Counted from the stretch's first letter, positions 23,808 to 32,608 are shown. The stretch: 64,000 nt of DNA from Mycobacterium sp. KBS0706 (GCF_005938675.2 NZ_VCCH02000034.1:1-64000); one strand, 5' to 3'. Notes: generated by a model from the letters alone, not told the origin. Numbers and translations are program-made.

Positions 23808-26191
23808 GGCGCCTTCGGGGGCTGGGTGTCACCGGAAGCGGTCGCCGCCGCCAGTCGCTGAACCGCCAGGGCGGACAGGCTTTGCAGCGCCGATTCGGCC
23901 GAAAGCCGGGCCTCGGCCTGGCCGCGCCAGGGCGCCATCGCCGAGGCCGCGGGACCGCTCAGGCCCTTGACCGCCTCGACCGCGCCGGCCAGGTCGCCGC
24001 GCTGCAGCCGGCCCTCGGCGCGGGCCAACACGGCGTCGGTGCCGGAGCCCTCGACCTCGCCCGGGGCCGGGCGGACCGTGACCAGGTCCTGCACCACCGA
24101 CAGGCTGCGGTCGACCCAGTCGCCGCCCTCCGGCTGGTCGGCCTTGCGCGCCGCCTCGGCCGCCTGGGCGAAGCCGGTGGCCAGGGCGGCGCGGCTCGGC
24201 ACGCCCTTCGCCGCCGGCTCCAGCGCCGCCACGGCGTTGGCCAGGCCGGGGTCGTTCTGCGCCAGGCCGCGCAGCAGGCCCAGCGTCTCGTCCAGCGGTG
24301 CGCCGGTGTCCAGGGCGCTGCGCAGCTGGCCGGCGGCCAGGCTCAGTGCCTGGGCGCCGGTGTCGCTGTTGCGCAGCCGCTCGACCGTCGCCTTGACCGC
24401 GTCGACCTGCTGCTGCAGCGCCGCCAGGGTGCTGCCATTGGCCTGCGATCCGGACGACAGGGTGGCAACGGTGTCGCCCAGCGTCTTGACCGCAGCCTGG
24501 GCCGATTCCAGCGCCGCGACCCGGGCCTCCAGCGCTGCCACGGCCTCGGGGGCCGGCGCAGCCGGGGCAGGGGTCGCCGGGGCGGGCTGCTGCGGTTGCG
24601 GCTGGCCCTGCTGCGGCGCCGTGCCGGCCAGCTGGTCCAGCTTCTGCTGGATCGCGTCGACCCGGGCGGCCAGGTCGGCGCGGCCCTTCTCGATCGCGGC
24701 GGGATCGACCGGGCCGCCGGCCGGCTTCTCCAGAGCCTCGACCCGCTTGCCCAGCCCATCGATCGCTTCGGAGATGCCGGACGGGAAGTCGGCGAGGCGC
24801 TTCTCGATGAAGGCGACGCGGTCGCCCAGCGTCGGCGATCCCTGCGGCGCGGGGGTGGGGGTGGAGGCGCCGAAGATCTTCGGCGACCAGACCGGCGCGG
24901 TGGCCGAGATCGCGGCGGCGACGATGGCGACGATCGCCGCGGTCCAGGCCGATTTCGCGACATTGCCCGGCGGCTCGGCCGGGGGCGGCGGCGGGATGGT
25001 CGGCGGGCCGACGCGCGGCGGGCCGGGCGGGGTCTCGGGCTCGGACAGATCGACCGGCTCGGGCGCGCCTTCCTCCGGCGTCGCCGGGCGGGTGCGGGCC
25101 AGCTCGGCCGGGTCGAGCGCGATGCCGTGGGTCCTGGCCGCGGCCAGGATGTCGGCGTGGCGCTGCTCCGGGATGGCGTTGCGCCGTTTCCAGCCCTGCA
25201 CCGTGGTCACCGGCACGGTCAGCTTCGCCGCCATCGGCCGGATGCCGCCGAAGGCGTCGATCACCCGCTCGGTCGGGGTCAGCGGCCCCTCGCTCGGCAG
25301 GGCCAGGGCGTCGTCGGAAAGCGGCGCGGCGGGGGTGCCGGCCGTCTCGTCGGCGGACCCCGGCTGAGCCTGAGAGGTGGCGTCGTCCGGCCGCTGGGAA
25401 TCAGGGCCGGGGGCCGCTGCTTCGCCTGGCTTGTCGGGGGTCGGGTCCATACCGTTCGCCGTCCTCGTCTCTTGCTCAGCGGGAAAATCGGAAAGCCGCG
25501 CCAGCAGCGACGGCGAATCCGGCCTGTCCGCGATTCGCACCGCCCGCCAGGGCGACGGATCCAGCGCCTGGGCGACGGCCGGGCTCAGGCAGACCGCCGT
25601 CAGCCCGGCGAGGCGATGGGTCAGTTCGACCCGGGCCGCGAGGGTAGCAAAGACCTTCGCGGTGCGGGGAGAGAAAAACACCACCCCCGCCAGCCCGGGG
25701 TCGGCCAGGGCAGCCATCGCCGCCGAAGGCAGCGCTGCCGCGGGCCGGGCGCGGTACAGCACCATTCGCCGCACGGTGAAGCCGGCGGGCGCCAGCAGAG
25801 CGGCGTGGTCTCGCGCGATCTCCTCGCCCGAAGGGTGCAGCACCACCCCGGCCGCGGGGTCCAGCCGGGCGCGGGCCAGTTCGGCCAGATCGTCGCCGTC
25901 GCCGGCAGCGCTGGCCACGTCGCGGAAGCCCAGCGACCGGGCCAGTTCGGCGGTGGCGTCGCCGACCGCCAGCACCGGCAGGTCGCGCCGCTTCACCCGC
26001 CGGGCGAAGGCGTCGATGCCGTTGCGGCTGGTGGCCAGCACCGCCTGCACGCCGCCGAGGTCGATCGGGCCGGGATCGACCGGCTCGATCTCCAGGATCG
26101 GGGCGACCACCGGGTCGAGGCCGCGGTCGCGCATCGCGTCGGCGAAGCGCTCGGCCTCTTCCCGCGGCCGGGTGACCAGCCAGCGCGTCAT
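23804..26191 (-). CDS. hemD: uroporphyrinogen-III synthase fused to a mitofilin-like membrane protein
   Basis: A single 795-residue frame. Residues 1-240 are uroporphyrinogen-III synthase (WLVTRPREEAERFA, VLATSRNGIDAF, VVFFSPRTAKVF), which closes and inverts hydroxymethylbilane. Residues about 300-365 form a small helix-turn-helix-like unit (TPTERVIDAFGGIRPMA, VQGWKRRNAIPEQR). A Pro-rich stretch and one membrane helix (about 413-433) follow, then long coiled coils and a helical tail like COG4223/mitofilin. In relatives these are usually two adjacent genes; here no stop separates them. An internal Met248 (25,450) could start the second half alone but has a weak ribosome site. Either a true fusion or separate internal initiation is possible. 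Confidence 0.85.
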   Translation of the reverse strand: MTRWLVTRPREEAERFADAMRDRGLDPVVAPILEIEPVDPGPIDLGGVQAVLATSRNGIDAFARRVKRRDLPVLAVGDATAELARSLGFRDVASAAGDGDDLAELARARLDPAAGVVLHPSGEEIARDHAALLAPAGFTVRRMVLYRARPAAALPSAAMAALADPGLAGVVFFSPRTAKVFATLAARVELTHRLAGLTAVCLSPAVAQALDPSPWRAVRIADRPDSPSLLARLSDFPAEQETRTANGMDPTPDKPGEAAAPGPDSQRPDDATSQAQPGSADETAGTPAAPLSDDALALPSEGPLTPTERVIDAFGGIRPMAAKLTVPVTTVQGWKRRNAIPEQRHADILAAARTHGIALDPAELARTRPATPEEGAPEPVDLSEPETPPGPPRVGPPTIPPPPPAEPPGNVAKSAWTAAIVAIVAAAISATAPVWSPKIFGASTPTPAPQGSPTLGDRVAFIEKRLADFPSGISEAIDGLGKRVEALEKPAGGPVDPAAIEKGRADLAARVDAIQQKLDQLAGTAPQQGQPQPQQPAPATPAPAAPAPEAVAALEARVAALESAQAAVKTLGDTVATLSSGSQANGSTLAALQQQVDAVKATVERLRNSDTGAQALSLAAGQLRSALDTGAPLDETLGLLRGLAQNDPGLANAVAALEPAAKGVPSRAALATGFAQAAEAARKADQPEGGDWVDRSLSVVQDLVTVRPAPGEVEGSGTDAVLARAEGRLQRGDLAGAVEAVKGLSGPAASAMAPWRGQAEARLSAESALQSLSALAVQRLAAATASGDTQPPKAP

Positions 26192-26216
26192 CCGGTCGCG
26201 TCCATCCAGCGGCGCC

Positions 26217-27161
26217 TCATCCGGCTAGGAAGCGCGGGCCGATGCGGCGGCGCAGGGCTTCGCCGGCCTCGCTGCCCAGCCGCGCCGCCTCGGACCGGTG
26301 GCCTTGGCGGCGATCCTCATGCATCTCCGTGCCGTCCGGCAGGGCGACGCGGGAGACCAGGGTCAGCGCATCGCCGGGCCCCAGCTCGGCCAGCGCCGCG
26401 ATCGGGGTGCGGCAACTGCCGTCCAGCGCCGCCAGCAGGGCGCGCTCGGCCGCCACCCGGTCGCCGGTGTCGCGGTCATGGATCGCGGCCAGCAGGGCGC
26501 GCACCCGGTCGTCGCCCTCGCGGCATTCGATGCCGATGGCACCCTGGGCCACGGCCGGCAGCATCTCCTGCGGGTCGAGCACGGCGGAGACCCGGTCGGC
26601 CTTGCCCAGGCGCTTCAGCCCGGCCAGGGCCAGCAGGGTGGCGTCGACCGTGCCGGCGTCGAGCTTGGCCAGGCGGGTGTCGACATTGCCGCGGAACGGC
26701 ACGACCCGCAGGTCGGGCCGCAGCGCCAGCAGCTGCGCCTGCCGCCGCAGGCCGGAGGTGCCGACCACCGCGCCGGGCTTCAGCGCCGCCAGGCTGGCCG
26801 GGCCGGCCAGGGCCTCGTCGCGGGCGAACAGGGCGTCGCGCGGGTCCTCGCGCGGCAGCAGGGCGCCGATGATCAGCCCGTCCGGCAGCCGGGTCGGCAT
26901 GTCCTTCATCGAATGGACGGCGATGTCCAGGCTGCCGTCCAGGAGGCCGTCCTCGATCTCCTTGGTGAACAGCCCCTTGCCGCCGATCTCCGACAGGGCG
27001 CGGTCCTGCACCCGGTCGCCGGTGGTGCGGATGGCCTGGATCTCGACCGCGCCGGGCGTGGCGAGGGCCGGATGCGCCGCGATCAGACGCCGCCGCGTCT
27101 CCTCGGCCTGGGCGAGGGCAAGGGCGCTGCCGCGCGTGCCGATGCGGAGAACGGTGTCCAT
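26217..27161 (-). CDS. hemC: hydroxymethylbilane synthase (porphobilinogen deaminase)
   Basis: A 314-residue cytoplasmic enzyme that joins four porphobilinogen units into hydroxymethylbilane for haem. It begins with the family motif VLRIGTRGSALALAQA and has HSMKDMPTRLP with catalytic Asp87, arginines in GTSGLRRQAQ and PFRGNVDTRL, and the dipyrromethane-binding Cys250 in DGSCRTPIAAL. The frame is open to 27,278, but the ATG at 27,161 matches the normal protein start. It is first in the hemC-hemD-hemY operon and divergent from tsaD, as in many alphaproteobacteria. Confidence 0.97.
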   Translation of the reverse strand: MDTVLRIGTRGSALALAQAEETRRRLIAAHPALATPGAVEIQAIRTTGDRVQDRALSEIGGKGLFTKEIEDGLLDGSLDIAVHSMKDMPTRLPDGLIIGALLPREDPRDALFARDEALAGPASLAALKPGAVVGTSGLRRQAQLLALRPDLRVVPFRGNVDTRLAKLDAGTVDATLLALAGLKRLGKADRVSAVLDPQEMLPAVAQGAIGIECREGDDRVRALLAAIHDRDTGDRVAAERALLAALDGSCRTPIAALAELGPGDALTLVSRVALPDGTEMHEDRRQGHRSEAARLGSEAGEALRRRIGPRFLAG

Positions 27162-27296
27162 GGCCCCGACTTCTAGAAGGCCGGGGGCCGGGGGGCAAGC
27201 TGTGTGGGACGGTTGCGGCGACGTGGCCGGTGGGCGCCCGTCACCGACGCCAGGATCGGGCTCGTCAACGCTCGCCAAGGCGGCGTAACATCAAGG

Positions 27297-27485
27297 ATGG
27301 GCACGACCAGTGATCTCCCGCCTGACGTCGACGACCCGGCCCGGAAGGATCAGGATCGCCGGACGCTTCGAGAGGCATTGCTTCTAGGGGCGAGGTCGCC
27401 GCTGACCTCTCCGGTCGACGCCGCCTATTTCGAGTCTCTGCGCGACCGGATCCGCAGGGCAGCGGAGCGTCGCGATCGGGAGTAA
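27297..27485 (+). CDS. short orphan ParD-like antitoxin
   Basis: A 62-residue protein whose second half (LREALLLGARSPLTSPVDAAYFESLRDRIRRAAER) resembles the toxin-binding tail of ParD/RHH antitoxins. No ribbon-helix-helix N-terminus and no ParE toxin are visible next to it, so it may be a remnant or a stand-alone protein. It sits in the hemC-tsaD divergent gap. A short AAGG just before the ATG at 27,297 is the only ribosome-site hint. Confidence 0.4.
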   Translation: MGTTSDLPPDVDDPARKDQDRRTLREALLLGARSPLTSPVDAAYFESLRDRIRRAAERRDRE

Positions 27486-27537
27486 AGGCCGAGCGGTCCT
27501 TTCGCCGCGCCGGCAGACCGCCTATATCGGGCCGATC

Positions 27538-28593
27538 ATGATCGTGCTCGGCATCGAGACCTCCTGCGACGAGACGGCGGCGGCGCTGGTCGACGACCAG
27601 CGACGCATCCTGGCCAATGTCGTGCTCAGCCAGATCGAGGAGCATGCCCCCTATGGCGGCGTGGTGCCCGAGGTGGCGGCGCGTGCCCATCTCGCCCATC
27701 TCGACGGCGTGGTCCGCCGGGCGCTGGCCGAGGCCGGCCTCGGCCTCGATGCCGTCGACGGCATCGCCGCCACCGCCGGGCCGGGGCTGATCGGCGGCGT
27801 CGCCGTCGGGGTGATGACCGCCAAGGGCATCGCCGCCGCGCGCGGCTTGCCCTTTCTCGGCGTGAATCATCTCGAAGGCCACGCCCTGACGGCGCGGCTG
27901 ACCGACGGCGTCGACTTCCCCTATCTGCTGCTGCTGGTCTCCGGCGGCCATTGCCAGTTGCTCTGCGTCGAGGGTGTCGGGCGCTACCGGCGCTGGGGCA
28001 CCACCATCGACGACGCGGTCGGCGAGGCCTTCGACAAGGTCGCCAAGATGCTCGGCCTCGGCCATCCCGGCGGGCCGCTGGTCGAGGCCGCGGCGAAGAA
28101 TGGCGACCCGAAGCGTTTCGCCCTGCCGCGGCCGATGGTCGGGCGGCCGGATTGCGACTTCTCCTTCTCAGGCCTCAAGACCGCGGTGCGCCGCGCCGTG
28201 GCCGGGCTGACGCAGCCGCCGGCCGAGCAGGACATCGCCGATCTCTGCGCCGCCTTCCAGGAGTCGGTCGCGGCCTCGCTGGCCGACCGGGCGAAGCGCG
28301 CGATCGCCCGGTTCCGGGCTGAGCATCCGGCCGGCGGCGCCTTCGTGGTGGCCGGCGGCGTCGCCGCCAACCAGCGGCTGCGCGCCCGCCTGTCCGAGGT
28401 GTCGGCGGCCGCCGGGCTGCCCTTCGTCGCGCCGCCTCTCAAGCTGTGCACCGACAACGGCGCCATGATCGCCTGGGCCGGGCTGGAGCGGCTTCGCCTC
28501 GGCCTGGTCGACGGGCTGGACTGCGCGCCGCGGCCGCGCTGGCCGCTCGACCCCACCGCCAGGGCGGCGATCGGCGCCGGGGTGAAGGCTTGA
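27538..28593 (+). CDS. tsaD: tRNA N6-threonylcarbamoyladenosine transferase subunit
   Basis: A 351-residue protein that, with TsaB and TsaE, transfers the threonylcarbamoyl group to A37 of tRNAs that read ANN codons. It begins IVLGIETSCDETAAALV and has the metal-binding His111 and His115 in VNHLEGH, the LLLVSGGHCQL phosphate loop and the FSFSGLKTAV motif. It is full length. It is divergent from hemC and overlaps the gpsA start, the usual alphaproteobacterial arrangement. Confidence 0.97.
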   Translation: MIVLGIETSCDETAAALVDDQRRILANVVLSQIEEHAPYGGVVPEVAARAHLAHLDGVVRRALAEAGLGLDAVDGIAATAGPGLIGGVAVGVMTAKGIAAARGLPFLGVNHLEGHALTARLTDGVDFPYLLLLVSGGHCQLLCVEGVGRYRRWGTTIDDAVGEAFDKVAKMLGLGHPGGPLVEAAAKNGDPKRFALPRPMVGRPDCDFSFSGLKTAVRRAVAGLTQPPAEQDIADLCAAFQESVAASLADRAKRAIARFRAEHPAGGAFVVAGGVAANQRLRARLSEVSAAAGLPFVAPPLKLCTDNGAMIAWAGLERLRLGLVDGLDCAPRPRWPLDPTARAAIGAGVKA

Positions 28594-29567
28594 CGCGCCG
28601 GATCTCAGTGATCGGCGCCGGCGCCTGGGGCACGGCCCTGGCGCAGAGCTTCGCCGGAGCCGGCCACAAGGTGCTGCTGTGGGCCCGCGATCCGGAGCGC
28701 GCCGCGGCGATGCAGGGCAGCCGCGAGAACGCCGCCTACCTGCCCGGCATCGCGCTGCATCCGGGGATCGCGGTCACCGCCGACCTCGGTGCGGCCGATG
28801 GGCTGCGGGTGCTCGCCGTGCCGGCGCAGCATCTGCGCGCGATCCTGGGGCAGCTGGCGCCGCGGCCCGGGCCGCTGCTGATCACCGCCAAGGGCATCGA
28901 GACCGCGACCGGCCGGTTCATGCACGAGGTCGCGGCCGAGGCGCGGCCGGAGGCGGCGCCGGTGCTGCTGTCCGGCCCCAGCTTCGCCGCCGAGGTGGCG
29001 CGCGGCCTGCCCACCGCCCTGACCCTGGCCTGCGCCGATGCCGAGACCGGTGCCGCTTTGGCCCGCAATCTCGGCCACAGGACGCTGCGGCTGTATTGGA
29101 GCGAAGATCTGCGCGGTGTCGCCCTCGGCGGCGCGCTGAAGAACGTGCTGGCGATCGCCGCCGGCATCGTCACCGGACGGGGCCTGGGCGAGAACGCCCG
29201 GGCGGCGCTGGTCACCCGCGGCCTGGCTGAGATGACGCGGCTCGGTGCCGGGCTTGGGGCGCGGCCGGAGACGCTGATGGGCCTGTCCGGCCTCGGCGAC
29301 CTGCTGCTGACCGCCTGCAGCGCCACCAGCCGCAACACCTCGCTCGGCATCGCGCTGGGGCAGGGGCGGCTGCTGGCCGAGATCCTGGGCGAGCGCCGGT
29401 CGGTCACCGAAGGGGTCTGGACCGCGGCGGCCGCGGCCCGGCTGGCGACGCAGGCGGGCGTCGAGGCGCCGGTGATCGCCGCGGTCGACGCGGTGCTGAA
29501 CCGCGGCGCCGCGATCGACACCGCCGTCGCCGGCCTGCTGCTGCGTCCGGCGAAACGCGAGACTTGA
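28590..29567 (+). CDS. gpsA: NAD(P)-dependent glycerol-3-phosphate dehydrogenase
   Basis: A 325-residue enzyme that reduces dihydroxyacetone phosphate to sn-glycerol 3-phosphate for phospholipid synthesis. It shows the N-terminal Rossmann motif VIGAGAWGTALA, then ITAKGIE, LSGPSFAAEVA, LGGALKNVLAIAAG (catalytic Lys) and MGLSGLGDLLLT. No ATG is available; a TTG at 28,590 overlapping the tsaD stop (TTGA) gives an N-terminus (TRRISVIGAG) of normal length, and the later GTG at 28,608 would cut the first strand. Translation is probably coupled to tsaD. Confidence 0.95.
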   Translation: MTRRISVIGAGAWGTALAQSFAGAGHKVLLWARDPERAAAMQGSRENAAYLPGIALHPGIAVTADLGAADGLRVLAVPAQHLRAILGQLAPRPGPLLITAKGIETATGRFMHEVAAEARPEAAPVLLSGPSFAAEVARGLPTALTLACADAETGAALARNLGHRTLRLYWSEDLRGVALGGALKNVLAIAAGIVTGRGLGENARAALVTRGLAEMTRLGAGLGARPETLMGLSGLGDLLLTACSATSRNTSLGIALGQGRLLAEILGERRSVTEGVWTAAAAARLATQAGVEAPVIAAVDAVLNRGAAIDTAVAGLLLRPAKRET

Positions 29568-29627
29568 GGATTGGCCAACTTTGATCGGCCGCTATCTTGA
29601 ATGGCGGATTTGTAGTAACAAATTTGT

Positions 29628-29928
29628 ATGAGAATCCGGTTCGAGTGGGATCCGATCAAAGCCGCCGGCAACCTGCGCAAGCATGGAGTCAGCTTCGAGA
29701 CGGCCATGCGTGCCTTTGCCGACCCGTTTGCCCTGACGGATCAGGATCGCATCGAGGGAGCAGCGCTGGCAGACCCTCGGCATGGTCGAAGGGCGCGTCT
29801 TGTTGCTGGTGGCGCACACGATCCGGGACGAGGATGAGGACGGCCGGCCGATTGAGATCATTCGCATCATCTCGGCCAGGGCGGCCGACCGGAAAGAGAG
29901 AAGACGATATGAGCAGGAAGCCCGTTAG
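29628..29928 (+). pseudogene. brnT: BrnT-family toxin with a frameshift
   Basis: The first 43 codons encode a clear BrnT ribonuclease start (FEWDPIKAAGNLRKHGVSFE, then AFADPFALTD). The frame then shifts by one base within the GGG at 29,756-29,758. Read on in the +1 frame the rest of BrnT is complete: EQRWQTLGMVEGRVLLLVAHT, then RIISARAADRKERRRYE, ending at the TAG at 29,926-29,928. As given, the product would be a 69-residue truncated protein. A single inserted G explains it, so the toxin is inactivated or the base is a sequencing error. The antitoxin gene that overlaps the end is intact. Confidence 0.85.
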
Positions 29929-30232
29929 GCACGATGTCGATCTCGCCCATCTGCCACCCCTGACCGAGGAGCAGGAGGCCGAGCTCGCGGCGCTGGCCGC
30001 CCGCCCGGACAGCGAGATCGACTTCAGCGATAATCCCCCGCTGACCGAGTCGTTCTGGCAAAACGCCGAGCGCGGCCGGTTCTATCGGCCGGTCAAGACC
30101 TCGACCACCCTGCGCATCGATGCCGACGTCCTGGCGTGGCTGCGGTCGCAGGGGAAGGGATACCAGTCGCGGATCAACGCGATTCTGCGACGCGAGATGC
30201 TGGCTGCGCTCCGATCTCGAAACGCGGGCTAG
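29909..30232 (+). CDS. brnA: BrnA-family antitoxin
   Basis: A 107-residue antitoxin that binds and neutralises BrnT and represses the operon. It has the typical PPLTEEQEAELAAL and EIDFSDNPPLTESFW segments, then a C-terminal ribbon-helix-helix (KTSTTLRIDADVLAWLRSQG, YQSRINAILRREM). It overlaps the brnT 3' end by 20 bases. The pair has been inserted between gpsA and the EVE gene, which are close neighbours in related genomes. Confidence 0.9.
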   Translation: MSRKPVRHDVDLAHLPPLTEEQEAELAALAARPDSEIDFSDNPPLTESFWQNAERGRFYRPVKTSTTLRIDADVLAWLRSQGKGYQSRINAILRREMLAALRSRNAG

Positions 30233-30329
30233 CGGCAGGTGGCGCGATGCGTTCTGCACCCTTCCCCAAGCGTTCGTCTTTCCGCTAGCGTCCGCCCAGA
30301 GGCGCATCGTCGATCCGAGAGGCTGAGTC

Positions 30330-30746
30330 GTGAAGCACTGGCTGGTGAAGTCCGAACCCGTCAAATGGGGCTGGGAGCAGATGGTCAAGGCCAAGCGCAC
30401 TCATTGGGACGGGGTCCGGAACTATGCGGCCTCGAACAACCTGAAGGCGATGAAGCTCGGCGACGAGGCGTTCTTCTACCATTCCAACGAGGGGCTGGAG
30501 ATCGTCGGCATCGTCGAGATCGTGCGCGAATACTACCCGGACCCGAGCGACGAGAGCGGCCGCTTCGGCATGGTCGACGTGCAGGCCTCCCGGCCGCTGA
30601 AGACCTTCGTCACGCTGAAGCAGATGAAGGCCGACCCGGCCCTGTCCGACCTCGTCCTGATCCGCCAGGGCCGGCTGTCGGTCAGCCCCGTGAGCGACGC
30701 CGAATGGAAGCACATCTGCAAGCTCGGCGGCGTCGACCCGAAGTGA
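30330..30746 (+). CDS. EVE-domain protein
   Basis: A 138-residue protein consisting of one EVE domain, a PUA-like fold that recognises modified bases in DNA or RNA. It begins KHWLVKSEPVKWGWEQM and has WDGVRNYAASNNLKAM, FFYHSNEGLEIVGIVEI and LSVSPVSDAEWKHI, all characteristic of the bacterial thymocyte-nuclear-protein-1 relatives. A GTG start at 30,330 is used. It lies in the conserved hemC-tsaD-gpsA-EVE neighbourhood. Confidence 0.92.
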   Translation: MKHWLVKSEPVKWGWEQMVKAKRTHWDGVRNYAASNNLKAMKLGDEAFFYHSNEGLEIVGIVEIVREYYPDPSDESGRFGMVDVQASRPLKTFVTLKQMKADPALSDLVLIRQGRLSVSPVSDAEWKHICKLGGVDPK

Positions 30747-30759
30747 GCGGGGCGGAGAC

Positions 30760-31470
30760 ATGAGCGACGCCCCTGCCGACGCTCATGTCTGGACGGCTGA
30801 GGTCCCCGAGGACGACGCCGTGTTCGAGGCCTGCCTGCCGTTCCTGACCGAGGCCGAGCGGGCGCGGGCCGCGCGCTTCCTGATGCCCGGCGACCGCCGC
30901 CGCTTCGCCGCCGCCCGGTCGCTGATGCGCCGGCTGCTGCAGGAGATCACCGGGTTGCCGGCGGGCGACTGGGACTTCGCCATCGGCGACCACGGCAAGC
31001 CGCTGGTCTGCCGGCCGGAGGCGGGGCGGTCGATCGGCATCAACATCTCCCATGCCGAGGGCATGGTCGCCTGCGCCGCGGCGCCGGACAGCGTCATCGG
31101 GGTCGATTTGGAATGGCTCGGCCGGGTGGTCGAGCCCCGCATCGCCGACCGCCGCTTCGCTGCGGCAGAGGCGGCGGCGCTGCGGGCGGTGCCGGCCGAT
31201 CGCCGCCGCGAGGCCTTCCTGCAGATCTGGACGGTCAAGGAGGCCTATGTGAAGGCGCTGGGCGGCGGCCTGACCATCGCGCTGGACGGCTTCGTGGTCG
31301 AGACGCTGTCGGAGCGGCCGGCGGTGCGCTTCCTCGACCCGGCCGTCGATGGGGCCGCCTGGCATTTCCGGCAATGGCGGCCCTCACCCCGGCATCTGCT
31401 GGGACTGGCATTGCGCAAGCCTGAGGGCGACCCGGTCATCGCGGTCCGGCCCGTTGCCCTGACACCCTGA
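30760..31470 (+). CDS. 4'-phosphopantetheinyl transferase (Sfp type)
   Basis: A 236-residue enzyme that loads phosphopantetheine from CoA on carrier proteins. It has the HGKPLV segment near residue 78, GVDLEWLGR at 114-122 (metal-binding Asp116 and Glu118) and WTVKEAYVKALGGGL at 157-171 with the conserved Trp/Lys/Glu. The length fits the Sfp/AcpT type, used for polyketide or non-ribosomal peptide carriers. No such synthase is in the window, so the partner lies elsewhere. The 3' end overlaps the convergent phosphoesterase gene by 35 bases. Confidence 0.9.
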   Translation: MSDAPADAHVWTAEVPEDDAVFEACLPFLTEAERARAARFLMPGDRRRFAAARSLMRRLLQEITGLPAGDWDFAIGDHGKPLVCRPEAGRSIGINISHAEGMVACAAAPDSVIGVDLEWLGRVVEPRIADRRFAAAEAAALRAVPADRRREAFLQIWTVKEAYVKALGGGLTIALDGFVVETLSERPAVRFLDPAVDGAAWHFRQWRPSPRHLLGLALRKPEGDPVIAVRPVALTP

Positions 31471-32305
31471 CGCTCGGCGTCGGCTCGGGCGGGCCGGGCA
31501 GGATCTCGCGCAGATAGGCGCCGATGCCGTAGCCCTGCTCCCACTGGTAGGGATAGCCCAGCGACACCTCCTCGAACCGGGTGCCGTCGCGCCAGTCGGT
31601 ATGGCGGACATGTAGATGGCCGCTGACTGCGACGGTGGCGCGGAAGCGGCGGTGCCAATCTTCGGTGAGCACCGTGCCGCACCAGGGGCTGAAGCGTGGG
31701 ATGCGGGGGATCCGCACCAGGTCGCGGCGCAGCGGGTAGTGGTTCACCAGCACCGTCGGCAACCCCGCCGGCAGTGCCGCCAGGCGCCGGGCGGTGGCCT
31801 CGATCCGGGCGCGGCACCAGTCCTGCCGGGTCGGGTAGGGGTCGGGATACAGCAGCAGCTCGTCGGCGCAGACGGCGCTTTCCTCTGCCGCCCAGGCCAC
31901 CACCTCCTCGATCGGCAGGCCGGGCGGCCGGAAGCTGTAGTCGTACAGCAGGAACAGCGGCGCGATCGCATGCTCGTCGCCTGGCCCTGTCCAGATCGGA
32001 TAGGGATCCTCGGGCGTGGTCACGCCGTGCCGCCGGGCCAATGCGACCAGCGATTCGTAGCGCCCCGCCCCGCGCGGAGCGGTCGGGCTGCGCGCCCGGG
32101 TCCACAGCTCGTGATTGCCCGGTACCCAGATCAGCCTGGCGAATTTTCCGGCCAGCGCGGTGAAGGCGCGGTCCAGCCCGTCCGCGGTCTCGGCGATGTC
32201 GCCGGCCAGGATCAGCCAGTCCTCGGGATGGCCGGGCAGGGCGTCCAGCCGTTCGAAGCTGGCGTCGGAGGCGAGATGCAGGTCGCTGATGGCATAGAGG
32301 CGCAT
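31436..32305 (-). CDS. calcineurin-like metallophosphoesterase
   Basis: A 289-residue cytoplasmic phosphoesterase. All metal-site motifs are visible: SDLHLASD (Asp8, His10), LAGDIAE, WVPGNHELW, NHYPLRRD and SGHLHVRHTDW. The central part (residues about 75-175) is an unusual insertion rich in Pro and acidic residues. The substrate is unknown. The last 35 bases overlap the end of the phosphopantetheinyl transferase gene on the other strand, so both C-termini are encoded by the same DNA. Confidence 0.87.
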   Translation of the reverse strand: MRLYAISDLHLASDASFERLDALPGHPEDWLILAGDIAETADGLDRAFTALAGKFARLIWVPGNHELWTRARSPTAPRGAGRYESLVALARRHGVTTPEDPYPIWTGPGDEHAIAPLFLLYDYSFRPPGLPIEEVVAWAAEESAVCADELLLYPDPYPTRQDWCRARIEATARRLAALPAGLPTVLVNHYPLRRDLVRIPRIPRFSPWCGTVLTEDWHRRFRATVAVSGHLHVRHTDWRDGTRFEEVSLGYPYQWEQGYGIGAYLREILPGPPEPTPSVRVSGQRAGPR

Positions 32306-32341
32306 GGGGGCAGCTTGGCCGGTCCGGGCCGATCTGGCCAG

Positions 32342-32608
32342 CTATCCCCTGAATCGGTGCAGCGACACGACCCGGTGCAGCTCGACATCGAGATCGGAGC
32401 GCCAGCTGCGCGGCGCGTCGTCGGCCAGGGCGTCCAGGTCGGGGCGGTGCGGCTCGTCCTGTCGGCAGAACAGCTCCGGATACATGCCCTGGGCGCAGAA
32501 GGCGAAGCCGTCGATGACGGCCTGCGCGATCTTCGAGACGGTCCGGTGCAGGAGTCCGGGCTCGGCCCGGTCCGCCGCGATCGGCCAGTCCGGTCTCATC
32601 ACGCTCAC
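32342..32608 (-). CDS. hypothetical protein
   Basis: An 88-residue frame with no recognisable family. It has a compact start (MRPDWPIAADRAEPGLLHRTV), two cysteines (FCAQGMY and FCRQDEP) and an acidic C-terminal half (RPDLDALADDAPRSW). It is in line with the phosphoesterase gene, which begins 36 bases downstream, so co-transcription is possible. Coding status is moderate. Confidence 0.45.
   Translation of the reverse strand: MSVMRPDWPIAADRAEPGLLHRTVSKIAQAVIDGFAFCAQGMYPELFCRQDEPHRPDLDALADDAPRSWRSDLDVELHRVVSLHRFRG

Noticed and set aside
22018..23832. Long minus-strand frame covering the end of the lectin gene and hemY
   Set aside because: Different frame from HemY, Arg/Pro-rich, and it crosses the hairpin between two well-supported genes.
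23882..26872. 996-codon plus-strand open frame opposite the hem genes
   Set aside because: Its translation is low-complexity Arg/Gly/Gln with no family signal, while the opposite strand encodes clear HemD and HemC.
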